Below, piece by piece: positions 34,156 through 43,169 of a stretch of 64,000 nt of DNA. The notes under the pieces were generated by a model. The model was given only the letters and a program-made list of their open reading frames with translations. It was not told the origin of the DNA and did no database searches. Source of the stretch: Maledivibacter halophilus (lineage in GTDB: Bacteria > Bacillota > Clostridia > Peptostreptococcales > Caminicellaceae); the NCBI RefSeq assembly GCF_900167445.1, contig NZ_FUZT01000013.1, forward strand, positions 1-64,000. Reading direction: 5' to 3'. The translations under genes and the position numbers were made by a program. Numbering within the stretch: position 1 is the first letter of the stretch; each line of letters starts with the position of its first letter.

Positions 34156-35775
34156 TTGAATAGCCTCCTGAAGTTTTTTAATAAAAATAGGGCATTAAGT
34201 ATAAAGCTTTTATTTCTTTTTTTGGTATTAATTTATATGCCAATGGCTTTATATGCACATTTTGTTCATATTAGAACAGTTGATGCAGTAGAAAAAGAAA
34301 AAATAGATGATATTGAACAAATATTAATAAAAACTAGTCAATCAGTAAACTTTGCATTAGACAGTATTGAGAAAGGTGTTTTTGAAATTGTTAACCATAA
34401 TGGTATGCAAGCAGGAATGGAAAACTTTACAATACTTACAGAATTTTATAAAAATAAAATGTCAGAATTTACAGAGCGACAAGTGGAGATTTTAAAAAGT
34501 AATGTACCCTATGTTGATAGAGTTGTATTTATAGATAAAAATGGTACCGTCATATTATCTGATGGAAATATAATGGTAAATAGCGATAAGTTTTATCAAA
34601 GTGATTCTTTTAAAAAATTATTATTTAGTAATAGTAATTTTTTATGGGAATATGGTTTTTCAGAGTATATATCACTTCAACCTAACAACGAGAAAAGACT
34701 AATGTTAATATATAGAATAAAAGATTTAAAGGGTATAGAAGATGTGGGGTACTGTTTTATAACCATAAATCCCAATAGCTTCAAGGCTTTATATGATAAT
34801 ACTAATATTGGGAATACTGGTGGAGTCGTTATTTTAGATGGAAATGATAATGGGGTTTTAAGCAAAGAAAGCTTTAATATTCCTGAAAAGACAGTGGATT
34901 ATATATTACAAGAGAAGAGCTTTTATAAAATGAATAACTTAGATATATCAGGAAAGGAATATTATATAGGGGTTGCCCCCTTGTTTCCAATAGATTGGTT
35001 TTTAGTGGCAACGGTTCCAAGGGAAGAATTAACTAAAACTGTGGAAGAGAATCTTAAAAGTAATTTTACCCCAATTATTTATATAGGGATTTCAACGGCA
35101 TTAATAATAGTTATAGAAACATTTATACTTTCTAAAGTGGTTACCGAAAAAGAAATGGCAAATTATCGTTTAGTTCTTAGTGAGAAAATGAATGAAAAGC
35201 TCAGGGTGTATAAGCACGATTTCACTAATCATTTACAGATAATCTGGGGACTTATGGAGCTAAAGCATTATGATAAAGCTTTAGATTATTTGATGAAGGC
35301 AAGTAATGAAGGTATTGTAATAAAAGAGAAATATGAAATAGGCGTTCCGGAAATAGAATCAACTATTTTTTCCACTTTATTAAAGGCAAGGGAAAAAGAC
35401 ATTGAAATAGAGATGGATTGTATAAAATTAGAGTCAAATTTGCCTATTAAAATCTATGATTTAACTAAGATTCTATCAAATTTGCTAAAAAATGCTATGT
35501 ATGCTTTAGAAAAGGCCAATGGATGTGAAAAAAAGCTTAAGATTAAAATTTATGAAGAATTAGGTTTTTATGTATTTGAAATAATTAATAATGTTCCCAT
35601 TATTCCTAGGGAGCTGAGGGAAAAAATATTTGAAAAGGGCTTTACTACAAAGGGGAAAGAAGGTAGTGGACTAGGACTTCATATAGTGAGAAAGATGGTA
35701 GAAAAAAATAAAGGCAGTATTGAGCTTAAGATTGATAAAGAAGGGAATCACTTTATAGTGAGATTTCCAGCATAA
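34156..35775 (+). CDS. Cache-domain sensor histidine kinase (CitA/DcuS-like), orphan
   Basis: A 539-residue membrane kinase. It has a helix (about 15-34), a large extracytoplasmic double-Cache-like sensor (about 40-290; VDRVVFIDKNGTVILSDG and NTGGVVILDGNDNGVLS), a second helix (about 297-318), a Spo0B-type dimerisation helix with the phospho-acceptor in YKHDFTNHLQIIWGLMEL, and GHKL ATPase boxes ending GKEGSGLGLHIVRKMVEKNKG. The start is TTG with ATGGAG upstream. No response regulator is next to it, and the nearest downstream operon is for germination. The partner must be elsewhere; a Spo0A-type target is conceivable but unproven. Confidence 0.85.
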   Translation: MNSLLKFFNKNRALSIKLLFLFLVLIYMPMALYAHFVHIRTVDAVEKEKIDDIEQILIKTSQSVNFALDSIEKGVFEIVNHNGMQAGMENFTILTEFYKNKMSEFTERQVEILKSNVPYVDRVVFIDKNGTVILSDGNIMVNSDKFYQSDSFKKLLFSNSNFLWEYGFSEYISLQPNNEKRLMLIYRIKDLKGIEDVGYCFITINPNSFKALYDNTNIGNTGGVVILDGNDNGVLSKESFNIPEKTVDYILQEKSFYKMNNLDISGKEYYIGVAPLFPIDWFLVATVPREELTKTVEENLKSNFTPIIYIGISTALIIVIETFILSKVVTEKEMANYRLVLSEKMNEKLRVYKHDFTNHLQIIWGLMELKHYDKALDYLMKASNEGIVIKEKYEIGVPEIESTIFSTLLKAREKDIEIEMDCIKLESNLPIKIYDLTKILSNLLKNAMYALEKANGCEKKLKIKIYEELGFYVFEIINNVPIIPRELREKIFEKGFTTKGKEGSGLGLHIVRKMVEKNKGSIELKIDKEGNHFIVRFPA

Positions 35776-35811
35776 AAAGTGTACAAATATCTTATTAAAG
35801 GATTTTTATAA

Positions 35812-35847
35812 AAAAAGAGAATTCCAAGAAGGAAATTCTCTTTTTTT
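35812..35847 (+). terminator. Terminator after the orphan kinase
   Basis: AAAGAGAATTCC / GGAAATTCTCTTT (one bulge), then seven T. Confidence 0.85.
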
Positions 35848-35943
35848 ATTTGAATATTTTATTAAAAATATATACAAACTAATAATACCTGTATTGGAGG
35901 AAATAATAAATAATAGAAAAAAATTCTTGTTTACAAAATTTAT

Positions 35944-36040
35944 TTGTATACATGAGATACTTGCATAAGTCTTTAGGGATTTTAAAAACTATAGGTAGTA
36001 GCTGGTCTCTACAAGAGGTAATTATGCAATTTTATCAGAA
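35944..36040. repeat. Family-2 element upstream of the ger operon
   Basis: Left end ATACTTGCATAAGTC is degenerate; right end TAATTATGCAATTTTATCAG is good. It lies directly before the gerA start (36058), so it forms part of its leader or promoter region. Confidence 0.6.
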
Positions 36041-36057
36041 ATGTGAAGGGTGACGAT

Positions 36058-37608
36058 ATGTTTAGAATTTTAAGGGATAGGATATTAGGAAAGAAAAGCC
36101 AAAGGATAGCAACCACTGTTGAAGACTTTCAACTATCTAAATCATTAGAGGATAATATAGATATGTTTAAAAAAATATTCAATAATGATGGGACTATTAT
36201 TTTTAGGGAATTTGAAAGCAAAGATTCTTCTTTAAAATGTTGTCTGATATTTGTAGATGGAATGGTAAATAGAGATATTATAAATGAAAATATAATAGAA
36301 CCTATATTTAAAATTGAACCAAAAGAATTCAATACAAGTAAGAGATCTATTGATATTTTAAAAAATAAAATAGTAGTTTCAAGTGGAGTTAAAATTGAAA
36401 AGGATGTGTATAATTTAATAAGTATATGCTTATATGGGGATACCATTCTTTTGGTAGATGGAATGAAGGAAGCTTTGCTGGTAGAATCTAAGGGTTGGAC
36501 TACAAGACCAATAAGTGAACCAAGTTCCGAGAGAATAGTTAGGGGACCAAGGGAAGGTTTCAATGAGGCCATAATAACAAATCTAACACTAATCAGAAGA
36601 AAAATAAGAAGCTCTCAGTTGAAATTTGAATTTAGAGAATTAGGTACTCGTACAAGGACCAAGATATGTATTTGTTATGTTGAAGGAATAGCAAATAAAA
36701 AAATTTTAGAAGAATTAAAAAGAAGATTAAATGATATTGAGATAGATGGAATATTGGAATCGGGATATGTTGAAGAACTCATTGAGGATTCGCCATTATC
36801 TCCATTTGCAACTGTTGGCAATACTGAAAGGCCTGATATTGTAGCAGCTAATTTACTGGAAGGAAGGATAGCATTGGTAGTTGATGGGACTCCTCATGTA
36901 CTAACTTTTCCCTATCTATTTTTAGAATATTTTCAGGCAAATGAGGATTATTATAATAGATTTATTTATGCTTCAATAAATAGAATCATAAGGATTGTTG
37001 GTTTTTTTCTTTCAACAAGTGTACCAGCTGTATATGTGGCATTAACCACTTTTCATCAGGAAATGATCCCTACGCCACTGCTCCTTAGTATTTCAGCTGC
37101 AAGGGAAGGCGTGCCATTTCCTACTATAGTTGAAGCTTTGCTCATGCTTTTTGCTTTTGAAGTCCTTAGAGAAAGTGGAGTAAGACTTCCAAAACCTGCT
37201 GGAGGAACTATAAGCTTTGTTGGTGCATTGATTTTAGGACAATCAGCAGTAAATGCTAGAATTGTAAGTGCGCCTATAGTAATAGTAACAGCCCTTACAG
37301 GGATATCAAACTTTTTAGTTCCTAAAATGATTGGTGCATTAATAATTATCAGGCTAATATTCCTTCTATTGTCAGCTTTTCTAGGTCTTTATGGATATAT
37401 TTTTGGGGTTATAGGCCTGTTTATTCATTTAATGTCCATAAGATCCTTTGGCATACCATATATGCTAAATATCGGTTCCCTTCAAAAGCAGGATATTAAG
37501 GATACTGCTATTAGAGCACCTTGGTGGGTTATGTATTTAAGGCCTAAGCTTATTGGTGATAATGATAAGGTTCGTCAGACCAATGATGGCTTCCATGAAA
37601 AGAGGTAG
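36058..37608 (+). CDS. Germinant receptor subunit A (GerA/GerKA family)
   Basis: A 516-residue protein of the GerA family, the A subunit of spore germinant receptors in the spore inner membrane. A large N-terminal cytoplasmic part (about 1-270; FVDGMVNRDIINENIIEPI) precedes four to five membrane helices (about 290-470) with conserved PLLLSISAAREGVPFP and LPKPAGGTISFVGALILGQ. I set the start at ATG 36058 on spacing to GAAGGG. It is the first gene of an A-C-D-C-B operon. The germinant is unknown. Confidence 0.93.
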   Translation: MFRILRDRILGKKSQRIATTVEDFQLSKSLEDNIDMFKKIFNNDGTIIFREFESKDSSLKCCLIFVDGMVNRDIINENIIEPIFKIEPKEFNTSKRSIDILKNKIVVSSGVKIEKDVYNLISICLYGDTILLVDGMKEALLVESKGWTTRPISEPSSERIVRGPREGFNEAIITNLTLIRRKIRSSQLKFEFRELGTRTRTKICICYVEGIANKKILEELKRRLNDIEIDGILESGYVEELIEDSPLSPFATVGNTERPDIVAANLLEGRIALVVDGTPHVLTFPYLFLEYFQANEDYYNRFIYASINRIIRIVGFFLSTSVPAVYVALTTFHQEMIPTPLLLSISAAREGVPFPTIVEALLMLFAFEVLRESGVRLPKPAGGTISFVGALILGQSAVNARIVSAPIVIVTALTGISNFLVPKMIGALIIIRLIFLLLSAFLGLYGYIFGVIGLFIHLMSIRSFGIPYMLNIGSLQKQDIKDTAIRAPWWVMYLRPKLIGDNDKVRQTNDGFHEKR

Positions 37609-37612
37609 TATT

Positions 37613-38776
37613 ATGTCCAAGAAAAAGATTTTTTTTATTATTATCATCCTGTCCATTATATATATGGGAGGCTGCTGGAATTATAGTGAAGTCAATAACA
37701 AAATAATAGTAGCAGGAGCTGGGGTGGATTATAATAAGGAAAAGGAAAAGCTGGAATTAACAGTAGAAGTAGTTAAGCCTATGATGACTGGCGAAAAAAT
37801 AGAATTTGAATCGGAGTATTTTACAAGTACAGGAGATAATTTATTTAATACAATAAGGAATATGATACCTAAAACGGGGAAAAAAATATTTTGGAGCCAT
37901 GCCAAGGTAGTAATTTTAAGTCAAGAAGTCATAGAGGAGAAGGAAAAGCTTTTAAGTATTATTGATTTCATGAAAAGAGATGCTGAAACCAGAGATGATA
38001 TAATGCTGTTAGTTTCCAGGGAAAAAACCGCCAAGGAAATATTGAAAACAGATATCAGAATCCATGAGATAATTTCATTTCATCTTGAAGATATGCTTGA
38101 AAATCAAAAAAGTGTATCAAAATATCGAGCAGTGCCCCTATGGAAATTTGTTGACGAATTATCTGAAGAGGGAATATCACCAACACTACCAACTGTAAAT
38201 GTGGTTAACTATAATAAAAAGAAAATTAGTCAGATTTTTGGTACTGCTGTTTTTAAAGAAGCTAAAAAAGTAGGTTGGTTAAATGGAATTGAAACAAAGG
38301 CCTTCTTATTTATAATAGATGAATTAAAAGGCGGCGTAATAACAGTTAAGGAAATTCCTATAGCAGATAAACTTACAAATATAAGCTTTGAGATATTTAA
38401 TAATAAAACCAAAGTAAAGCCCATCTATGAAGATAAAAAACTTAAAATGAAGATTGATATTGAGACTTTAGTTAATATTGATGAAATAGATGAAAATATA
38501 GATTTTACGAATGAAAAAAATCTAGAAATAATACAGAAAAAAGGGGGAGAAACTATAAAAGAAATGATTCACAGTGTAATGAAAAAAGTACAAGAAGAAT
38601 ATAGAAGTGATATATTTGGCTTTGGTGAAATCATAAGCAGAGAAAATCCAAAGCTTTGGAAGGAAATAAAAGAAAATTGGGATGAAATTTTCATAGGGTT
38701 GGATACACAGGTAAATGTAAAGCTTAAAATAAGAGGTAGTTCACTAAGGTCTAAAACAATTAAGATAGGAGATTAA
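37613..38776 (+). CDS. Germinant receptor lipoprotein subunit C, first copy
   Basis: A 387-residue lipoprotein of the GerAC/GerKC family (lipobox IYMGGCW). Typical segments are VVILSQEVIEEKEKLLSIIDFM, the VPLWKFVDELSEEG block and FGFGEIISRENPKLWKEIKENW near the C-terminus. The start at ATG 37613 lies four bases after the A-subunit stop with AAGAGGTAG upstream; the longer open frame from 37553 has no such site. It belongs to the same complex as the A and B subunits. Related to but clearly different from the second C gene at 39140. Confidence 0.93.
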   Translation: MSKKKIFFIIIILSIIYMGGCWNYSEVNNKIIVAGAGVDYNKEKEKLELTVEVVKPMMTGEKIEFESEYFTSTGDNLFNTIRNMIPKTGKKIFWSHAKVVILSQEVIEEKEKLLSIIDFMKRDAETRDDIMLLVSREKTAKEILKTDIRIHEIISFHLEDMLENQKSVSKYRAVPLWKFVDELSEEGISPTLPTVNVVNYNKKKISQIFGTAVFKEAKKVGWLNGIETKAFLFIIDELKGGVITVKEIPIADKLTNISFEIFNNKTKVKPIYEDKKLKMKIDIETLVNIDEIDENIDFTNEKNLEIIQKKGGETIKEMIHSVMKKVQEEYRSDIFGFGEIISRENPKLWKEIKENWDEIFIGLDTQVNVKLKIRGSSLRSKTIKIGD

Positions 38777-38778
38777 AA

Positions 38779-38988
38779 ATGTATGTTCTAGTTATATTAG
38801 GATATATCATAATTGGTACTATTGAAATGGTTCCATTGTATAAAAAGAATCAAAAAAAAGAGCTTATAGTATATGCTTTCTTTTTTACGGCTGCTTTTAT
38901 TATAAGCTTGCTTCTAAGCCTAGGGGTAGAAATACCCAGTCCTACAAAACCCATCGAAAAAATTGTGAAATCAATAATGGGAAAATAA
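38779..38988 (+). CDS. Small two-helix membrane protein of the ger operon (D-subunit-like)
   Basis: A 69-residue protein with two hydrophobic helices (about 2-20 and 31-50) joined by a basic loop (YKKNQKKEL), ending in a short basic tail. Small two-helix 'D subunits' of this size are known in some ger operons and modulate receptor function. It starts two bases after the first C gene stop and is followed by a family-2 repeat element rather than directly by the next gene. The call rests on size, topology and position. Confidence 0.65.
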   Translation: MYVLVILGYIIIGTIEMVPLYKKNQKKELIVYAFFFTAAFIISLLLSLGVEIPSPTKPIEKIVKSIMGK

Positions 38989-38996
38989 CTATTTGT

Positions 38997-39124
38997 AATT
39001 GAGCAAATTGCATAATTATTTCTTCAAAAAACTAACTTCCACATATTGTTTTGAAATCTCCGAAGCTATACCATATATATTATGCAATTTTGCCAAATTG
39101 GAGTTATGCAATTTTCTCAATTAT
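38997..39124. repeat. Family-2 element inside the ger operon
   Basis: Left end AATTGAGCAAATTGCATAAT and right end ATTATGCAATTTTCTCAATT-like arm with a sub-terminal ATTATGCAATTTTGCCAAAT. The sequence fits 28393-28516 closely. It sits between the D-like gene and the second C gene, 15 bases before the latter's start, and opens a frame that misleads start prediction. Confidence 0.85.
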
Positions 39125-39139
39125 AAAGAAGGAGATATG

Positions 39140-40285
39140 ATGAAAAAGATATATATATTTATAATAATAGTATGTCTGTTTCTTCTTACTAGCTGTTGGA
39201 ATTATACAGATATAGATAATATGAGGTTTGTTTCAGGAGTTGCAATTGATTATGATGAAGTGAAGGGTGAATACATTGTTACTAGTGAAGTAGTTAAGCT
39301 GATAAAGGGTGGGGAAAAGTTTGGAAGTGCATTATTTCAAAGCAGAGGGGAAACGGTATTTGATGGAGTAAGAGATACTGTTATTAAAAATGCAAGAAGA
39401 TTATATTGGGGACATGCAAAGGTAATTATACTCAGCAAAGATATTACCAGTAAAAGGCTAATATCCATACTAGATTATACAAGTAGAGATGCAGAGTTTA
39501 GAGATAATATATGGATTGTAGTGTCAAATGAGAAAACGGCAGATTCAATTTTGGAGAATACCTTTGAAGACCGTCAGGAAATAGCTTCATTTCATATTGA
39601 TAATATATTAAAAAGTGAAAAAAATATTTCCACATATCATGCAGTACCTGCATGGAAGTTCATAGAAAAGATATATGATAAGAGTACTGCACAAACATTG
39701 CCAATAGTAAGCATATCAGAGAAAAATGGTGAGAAGATCCCCAAAATAGGGGGACAGGCTATATTTAGAGGGGGCAAAATAATAGGAACCTTAGATGAAA
39801 TGGAGACTAGAGCCTATCTATGGGTTATTGATGAATTAAAGGGGGGCGTACTAACGGTGAAGACTAATATAGAAGGTAGTTTAACAGAAGTTACCATGGA
39901 GTTATTTAATAATAAAACCAAGCTGCAGCCAAAAAAAGTAGATAATAGAATAGTTATGAAAATAGATGTGGAAAGTGATTATGGAATAGGAGAAATATCA
40001 GGCGAGGTAAATGTTATAGAAAAAAGTGCTAGGAAGACATTAAAAAGGGATATAGAAAATCATATAAAAAAACAAATCGAAGATGTAATAAAAAAAGCCC
40101 AAAAGGAATATGAAAGTGATATATTTGGCTTTGGAATGAAAATAAAGGATAAAATGCCTGATGAATGGAAAAAAATCGAGCCCTATTGGCTAGAAATTTT
40201 TAAAAATATAGAGATAGAGATAAATGTAAATGTAAATATTCGTAGTAGTGCATTAACATCTGAACCAATCAAAGTAAAATATTAA
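39140..40285 (+). CDS. Germinant receptor lipoprotein subunit C, second copy
   Basis: A 381-residue GerAC/GerKC-family lipoprotein (lipobox LLTSCW). It shares with the first copy the WNYxxx start of the mature protein, ILDYTSRDAEFRDNIW, AVPAWKFIEKIYD and DIFGFGMKIKDKMPDEWKK. I set the start at 39140, five bases after AAGGAG. The longer open frame from 38999 is repeat-element sequence. Two C genes with one A and one B gene is unusual; the proteins may compete for one complex or partner with a receptor encoded elsewhere. Confidence 0.92.
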   Translation: MKKIYIFIIIVCLFLLTSCWNYTDIDNMRFVSGVAIDYDEVKGEYIVTSEVVKLIKGGEKFGSALFQSRGETVFDGVRDTVIKNARRLYWGHAKVIILSKDITSKRLISILDYTSRDAEFRDNIWIVVSNEKTADSILENTFEDRQEIASFHIDNILKSEKNISTYHAVPAWKFIEKIYDKSTAQTLPIVSISEKNGEKIPKIGGQAIFRGGKIIGTLDEMETRAYLWVIDELKGGVLTVKTNIEGSLTEVTMELFNNKTKLQPKKVDNRIVMKIDVESDYGIGEISGEVNVIEKSARKTLKRDIENHIKKQIEDVIKKAQKEYESDIFGFGMKIKDKMPDEWKKIEPYWLEIFKNIEIEINVNVNIRSSALTSEPIKVKY

Positions 40286-40307
40286 ATCAGTCTGGGAGGT
40301 AGTGACA

Positions 40308-41402
40308 TTGAATAAAGAAAGTGTTTCAGAGATTCAGGGAATATGTTTAATCATTTTATTTATTTCTGGAAGTACTTTGGCGCTACCAACTGGTTCTGCT
40401 GCAGGGAGTGACCTTTGGCTTGCCATATTAGCTGCACTTGTTTTAGCTATTCCGCTATATATGGTATATGCCAGATTATTGGTTCTTTATCCAGGAAGGG
40501 ACATATTTGATATACTCCAGGATATTTTTGGAGAGTTCTTTGGAAAAGCCTTGGGACTTATATTTATTTGGTTTACCTTTCATTTGGCAGTATTGGTTTT
40601 AAGGGATCAAGGGGAGTTTTTAATTACCCTTTCATTGCCAGAAACACCTATGATAGTTCCTATGATTGTGGTTACATTATTATCTATATGGATAGTTAAG
40701 TCAGGTATTGAAACAATGGGGAGATGGGCTAATCTTTTTGTGATCTTAAATGCTCCTATACCAACAATAGTAATTTTGATGTTAATACCTCAAATGGAAA
40801 TAACTAATATTGTACCAATATTATATAATGGTATACATCCATTTTTACAGGGAACCATAGATACTTTAGTATTCCCCTTTGGAGATGTAGTAGTATTTTT
40901 AATGGTTTTTTTTGCATTGGGACCAAAAACCTCTACTAAAAAAGTATTTATTAAGGGATTGTTATGGGGCGGTATTTTAATAGCAGGGGTTTCCCTTGCA
41001 GAGATATTAGTCTTGGGTGAGGATTTATATTTATCTACCTACTATCCAAATCATAATGTGGGAAGTAAAGTTAGCGTTGGAGAGCTTTTACAGAGACTAG
41101 AAGTTATTACTATTGTTGCAACTCTCACTTCTTTCTTCTTAAAGACAAGTGTATGCTTATTAGCTATTAGTAATGGAGTGTCAAAAATATTTAGATTTAA
41201 TGATTATAGAGTTTTAGTGACTCCCATAGCTTTACTTATATGTAATTTTTCATATTTCATTTTTGATAATTCAATGGAGCATTATGTGTGGACTTCAAAA
41301 TTGAGCACATACTACTTCTTTCCCTATCAGATTATTTTACCTATTATTATACTCATATTTGCAAAGATGAAGAAAAGAAAGAAACTAAATAGTAAAAGAT
41401 GA
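40308..41402 (+). CDS. Germinant receptor subunit B (endospore germination permease)
   Basis: A 364-residue protein with ten predicted helices of the GerAB/APC-type family (spore germination permease), which in known receptors binds the germinant. Signatures are QGICLIILFISGSTLALPTG near the start and DTLVFPFGDVVVFLMVFFAL. I chose TTG 40308, eight bases after TGGGAGG, over GTG 40302 which is too close. Last gene of the operon. Its stop codon lies in the stem of a duplicated terminator. Confidence 0.92.
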   Translation: MNKESVSEIQGICLIILFISGSTLALPTGSAAGSDLWLAILAALVLAIPLYMVYARLLVLYPGRDIFDILQDIFGEFFGKALGLIFIWFTFHLAVLVLRDQGEFLITLSLPETPMIVPMIVVTLLSIWIVKSGIETMGRWANLFVILNAPIPTIVILMLIPQMEITNIVPILYNGIHPFLQGTIDTLVFPFGDVVVFLMVFFALGPKTSTKKVFIKGLLWGGILIAGVSLAEILVLGEDLYLSTYYPNHNVGSKVSVGELLQRLEVITIVATLTSFFLKTSVCLLAISNGVSKIFRFNDYRVLVTPIALLICNFSYFIFDNSMEHYVWTSKLSTYYFFPYQIILPIIILIFAKMKKRKKLNSKR

Positions 41403-41490
41403 TTAACAGCCTTCTACTTTATAGGACCTTGCTAATCATCTTTTTATCTTTATAGGACCTTGCTAATCATCTTTTTATCTTTATAGGGTC
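41394..41490 (+). terminator. Duplicated terminator: 31-bp tandem repeat, 2.4 copies
   Basis: AAAAGATGATTA (41394-41405) pairs with TAATCATCTTTTT. The segment CTTTATAGGACCTTGCTAAT plus CATCTTTTTAT is repeated exactly at 41417 and 41448 and begins a third time at 41479, so the 3' arm with its T-run exists twice. Confidence 0.8.
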
Positions 41491-41514
41491 TGGCTCTTAC
41501 TTCTTGTAATTCCC

Positions 41515-42585
41515 TTATATATGAGGGAATTTATTATATAACTTTAGGACTTGGGCAGCATGCTTGGATTTATAAAAGGGATTTTTATATATCATTTGCT
41601 TAATAATAGGTAGACCTAGAAAAGATACTAATTTGTCAAAGTCTTTATTATCAAAGGTGTTTATAGACCTTCTAAGCTCATGATGCAGTTTTACTGCTTC
41701 TGTTGTTTTTTTCATTAGCTTATTGTAGTCACCCTTCTTTACAATGGATTTAGCCGCATTTATACCGCTTTCTACAGCATTTGTTACTCCAAAACCCAAT
41801 AAATTTCCTGTCAAGCCTGCTGCATTTCCCACTAAATAAACATTATCAATTTGAAGGGGATAAACAAAACCCGTTACATATTCTATATCCCTTGTTTCAA
41901 ATATTTTATATTGGATATTTTCTTTGGTTAAAAAATTTTTCCAATAATAATTAAGTTCACTATAAGTAATATTATTAACTATTAAGGTTAAGTTGGCTTT
42001 GGATTTATTATAGGGCAATAGATAGGCATATGTATTTTTTGCAAAGTCAGTATTCAGCCACATAGCTATAGAGCCCGGTTTAAAATTTCCCTCTATTGTT
42101 GAAATTCTAATAATGGTATTAAGGTTAGAGGTCCATACACCTAGTTTTTTAGAAAGAATATTGTCTCCAGTGGCCCATACTACATAATCAAATTTCTCCT
42201 TTATTTTATCAATATCAATATATGTATCGAAAACTACAGGAAGGTTAACTTGTTTCATAATTTGGTTTTCCATTGAATAGGATTCAGAACCCCTTTTATA
42301 AATATATCCTAAGCCTCCCCTAACAATGGTTTTATTTCTCGGGCCAAACATTACTATCTTTTTTAATCTTTTTAAAGGTATTAATTGAAGACCATACTTT
42401 TTTGCAAAGTATTTTTGTGGACTGCAATTAAATTTAGAAAAAGTTTTAAGAATACACACATTATAGTCTAGGGCATCATTTACTGTGCTTCTTTTCTCAA
42501 AAATTGTAGGTGTTATTCCATATTTTTTCAATTCAAAGGCGCAGGATAATCCAGATAAACCAGCGCCCACTATAGCTACCTCCAT
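41515..42585 (-). CDS. FAD-dependent oxidoreductase, geranylgeranyl-reductase-like
   Basis: A 356-residue flavoprotein. The N-terminal dinucleotide fold AIVGAGLSGLSCAFELKKYG binds FAD. The middle part GGLGYIYKRGSESYSMENQI and the C-terminal VYLVGNAAGLTGNLLGFGV followed by AVESGINAAKSI are typical of the geranylgeranyl reductase (GGR) branch, which saturates isoprenoid chains. The start is ATG 42585 with AGGGAAG nine bases upstream. It follows the membrane-protein gene at 42591 in a two-gene unit and has a paralogue at 44183. The substrate is unknown; an isoprenoid or quinone-like lipid is a reasonable guess. Confidence 0.75.
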   Translation of the reverse strand: MEVAIVGAGLSGLSCAFELKKYGITPTIFEKRSTVNDALDYNVCILKTFSKFNCSPQKYFAKKYGLQLIPLKRLKKIVMFGPRNKTIVRGGLGYIYKRGSESYSMENQIMKQVNLPVVFDTYIDIDKIKEKFDYVVWATGDNILSKKLGVWTSNLNTIIRISTIEGNFKPGSIAMWLNTDFAKNTYAYLLPYNKSKANLTLIVNNITYSELNYYWKNFLTKENIQYKIFETRDIEYVTGFVYPLQIDNVYLVGNAAGLTGNLLGFGVTNAVESGINAAKSIVKKGDYNKLMKKTTEAVKLHHELRRSINTFDNKDFDKLVSFLGLPIIKQMIYKNPFYKSKHAAQVLKLYNKFPHI

Positions 42586-42590
42586 AGAGT

Positions 42591-43073
42591 TCAACTTCCC
42601 TTCCTTGCATTTAAATTATAATAGTAATTTCCAAAGAGGATTATTAGAATGTAAGCAGCAATGTACATTAAAAGAGCATAAAATATATTCATATTTTCCC
42701 CATAAATAAATATTCTCGTTGTTTTTAGAGTTATAATTTCAATTATCATATTTAAAGTCACAAAGATTGATATTAAAATAATATTTTTTTTAATGCTTTT
42801 TGAAAGAAATTTATAAAAAAGCATTGCCACAATAGGAAAATATATGAGGCTGGATATTATAGTTATTTCTGGATAACCTGGATTTTCCAAAGGATATTTC
42901 CAGTACCCATAATGTAACCCTATAATTTCAATAGTATAATTTTCAGCAGCAATAAATAATCCAATTGGAAGAAGCTCTTTTAATTTTTTTTTGCTGATTA
43001 CAGCTATAAAAATAATCATTAGAATTAAAACATTTCCATAATAAAAGAGTAAAGACCATGTTTTGATATCCAT
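42591..43073 (-). CDS. CBO0543-like integral membrane protein
   Basis: A 160-residue membrane protein with five predicted helices. The central segment HYGYWKYPLENPGYPEITII with conserved aromatic residues resembles the CBO0543 group of clostridial membrane proteins, often spore-associated. Start ATG 43073 with GAAGGTG. The flavoprotein gene follows with a 5-base gap and uses a Shine-Dalgarno sequence within this gene's end. Function unknown; it may anchor the flavoprotein. Divergent from the second half of the module. Confidence 0.6.
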   Translation of the reverse strand: MDIKTWSLLFYYGNVLILMIIFIAVISKKKLKELLPIGLFIAAENYTIEIIGLHYGYWKYPLENPGYPEITIISSLIYFPIVAMLFYKFLSKSIKKNIILISIFVTLNMIIEIITLKTTRIFIYGENMNIFYALLMYIAAYILIILFGNYYYNLNARKGS

Positions 43074-43169
43074 TATTTCACCTTCAATAAATATTAATCT
43101 ATAAGAATAATATTTGTATTTAAAGCCAAAAATATTACTAGGGAAAATAGAAATCCAGGAGGGAAATAA

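Noticed and set aside
36129..36572. 147-residue minus-strand frame within the germinant A gene
   Set aside because: Shadow of the real gene; no start signal and low-complexity composition.
38999..39139. Longer N-terminus for the second germinant C subunit
   Set aside because: The extra 47 residues are translated family-2 repeat sequence; the signal peptide and ribosome binding site place the start at 39140.
41417..41490. CRISPR-like direct repeats
   Set aside because: The 31-base units are immediately tandem with no spacers and contain a terminator arm.
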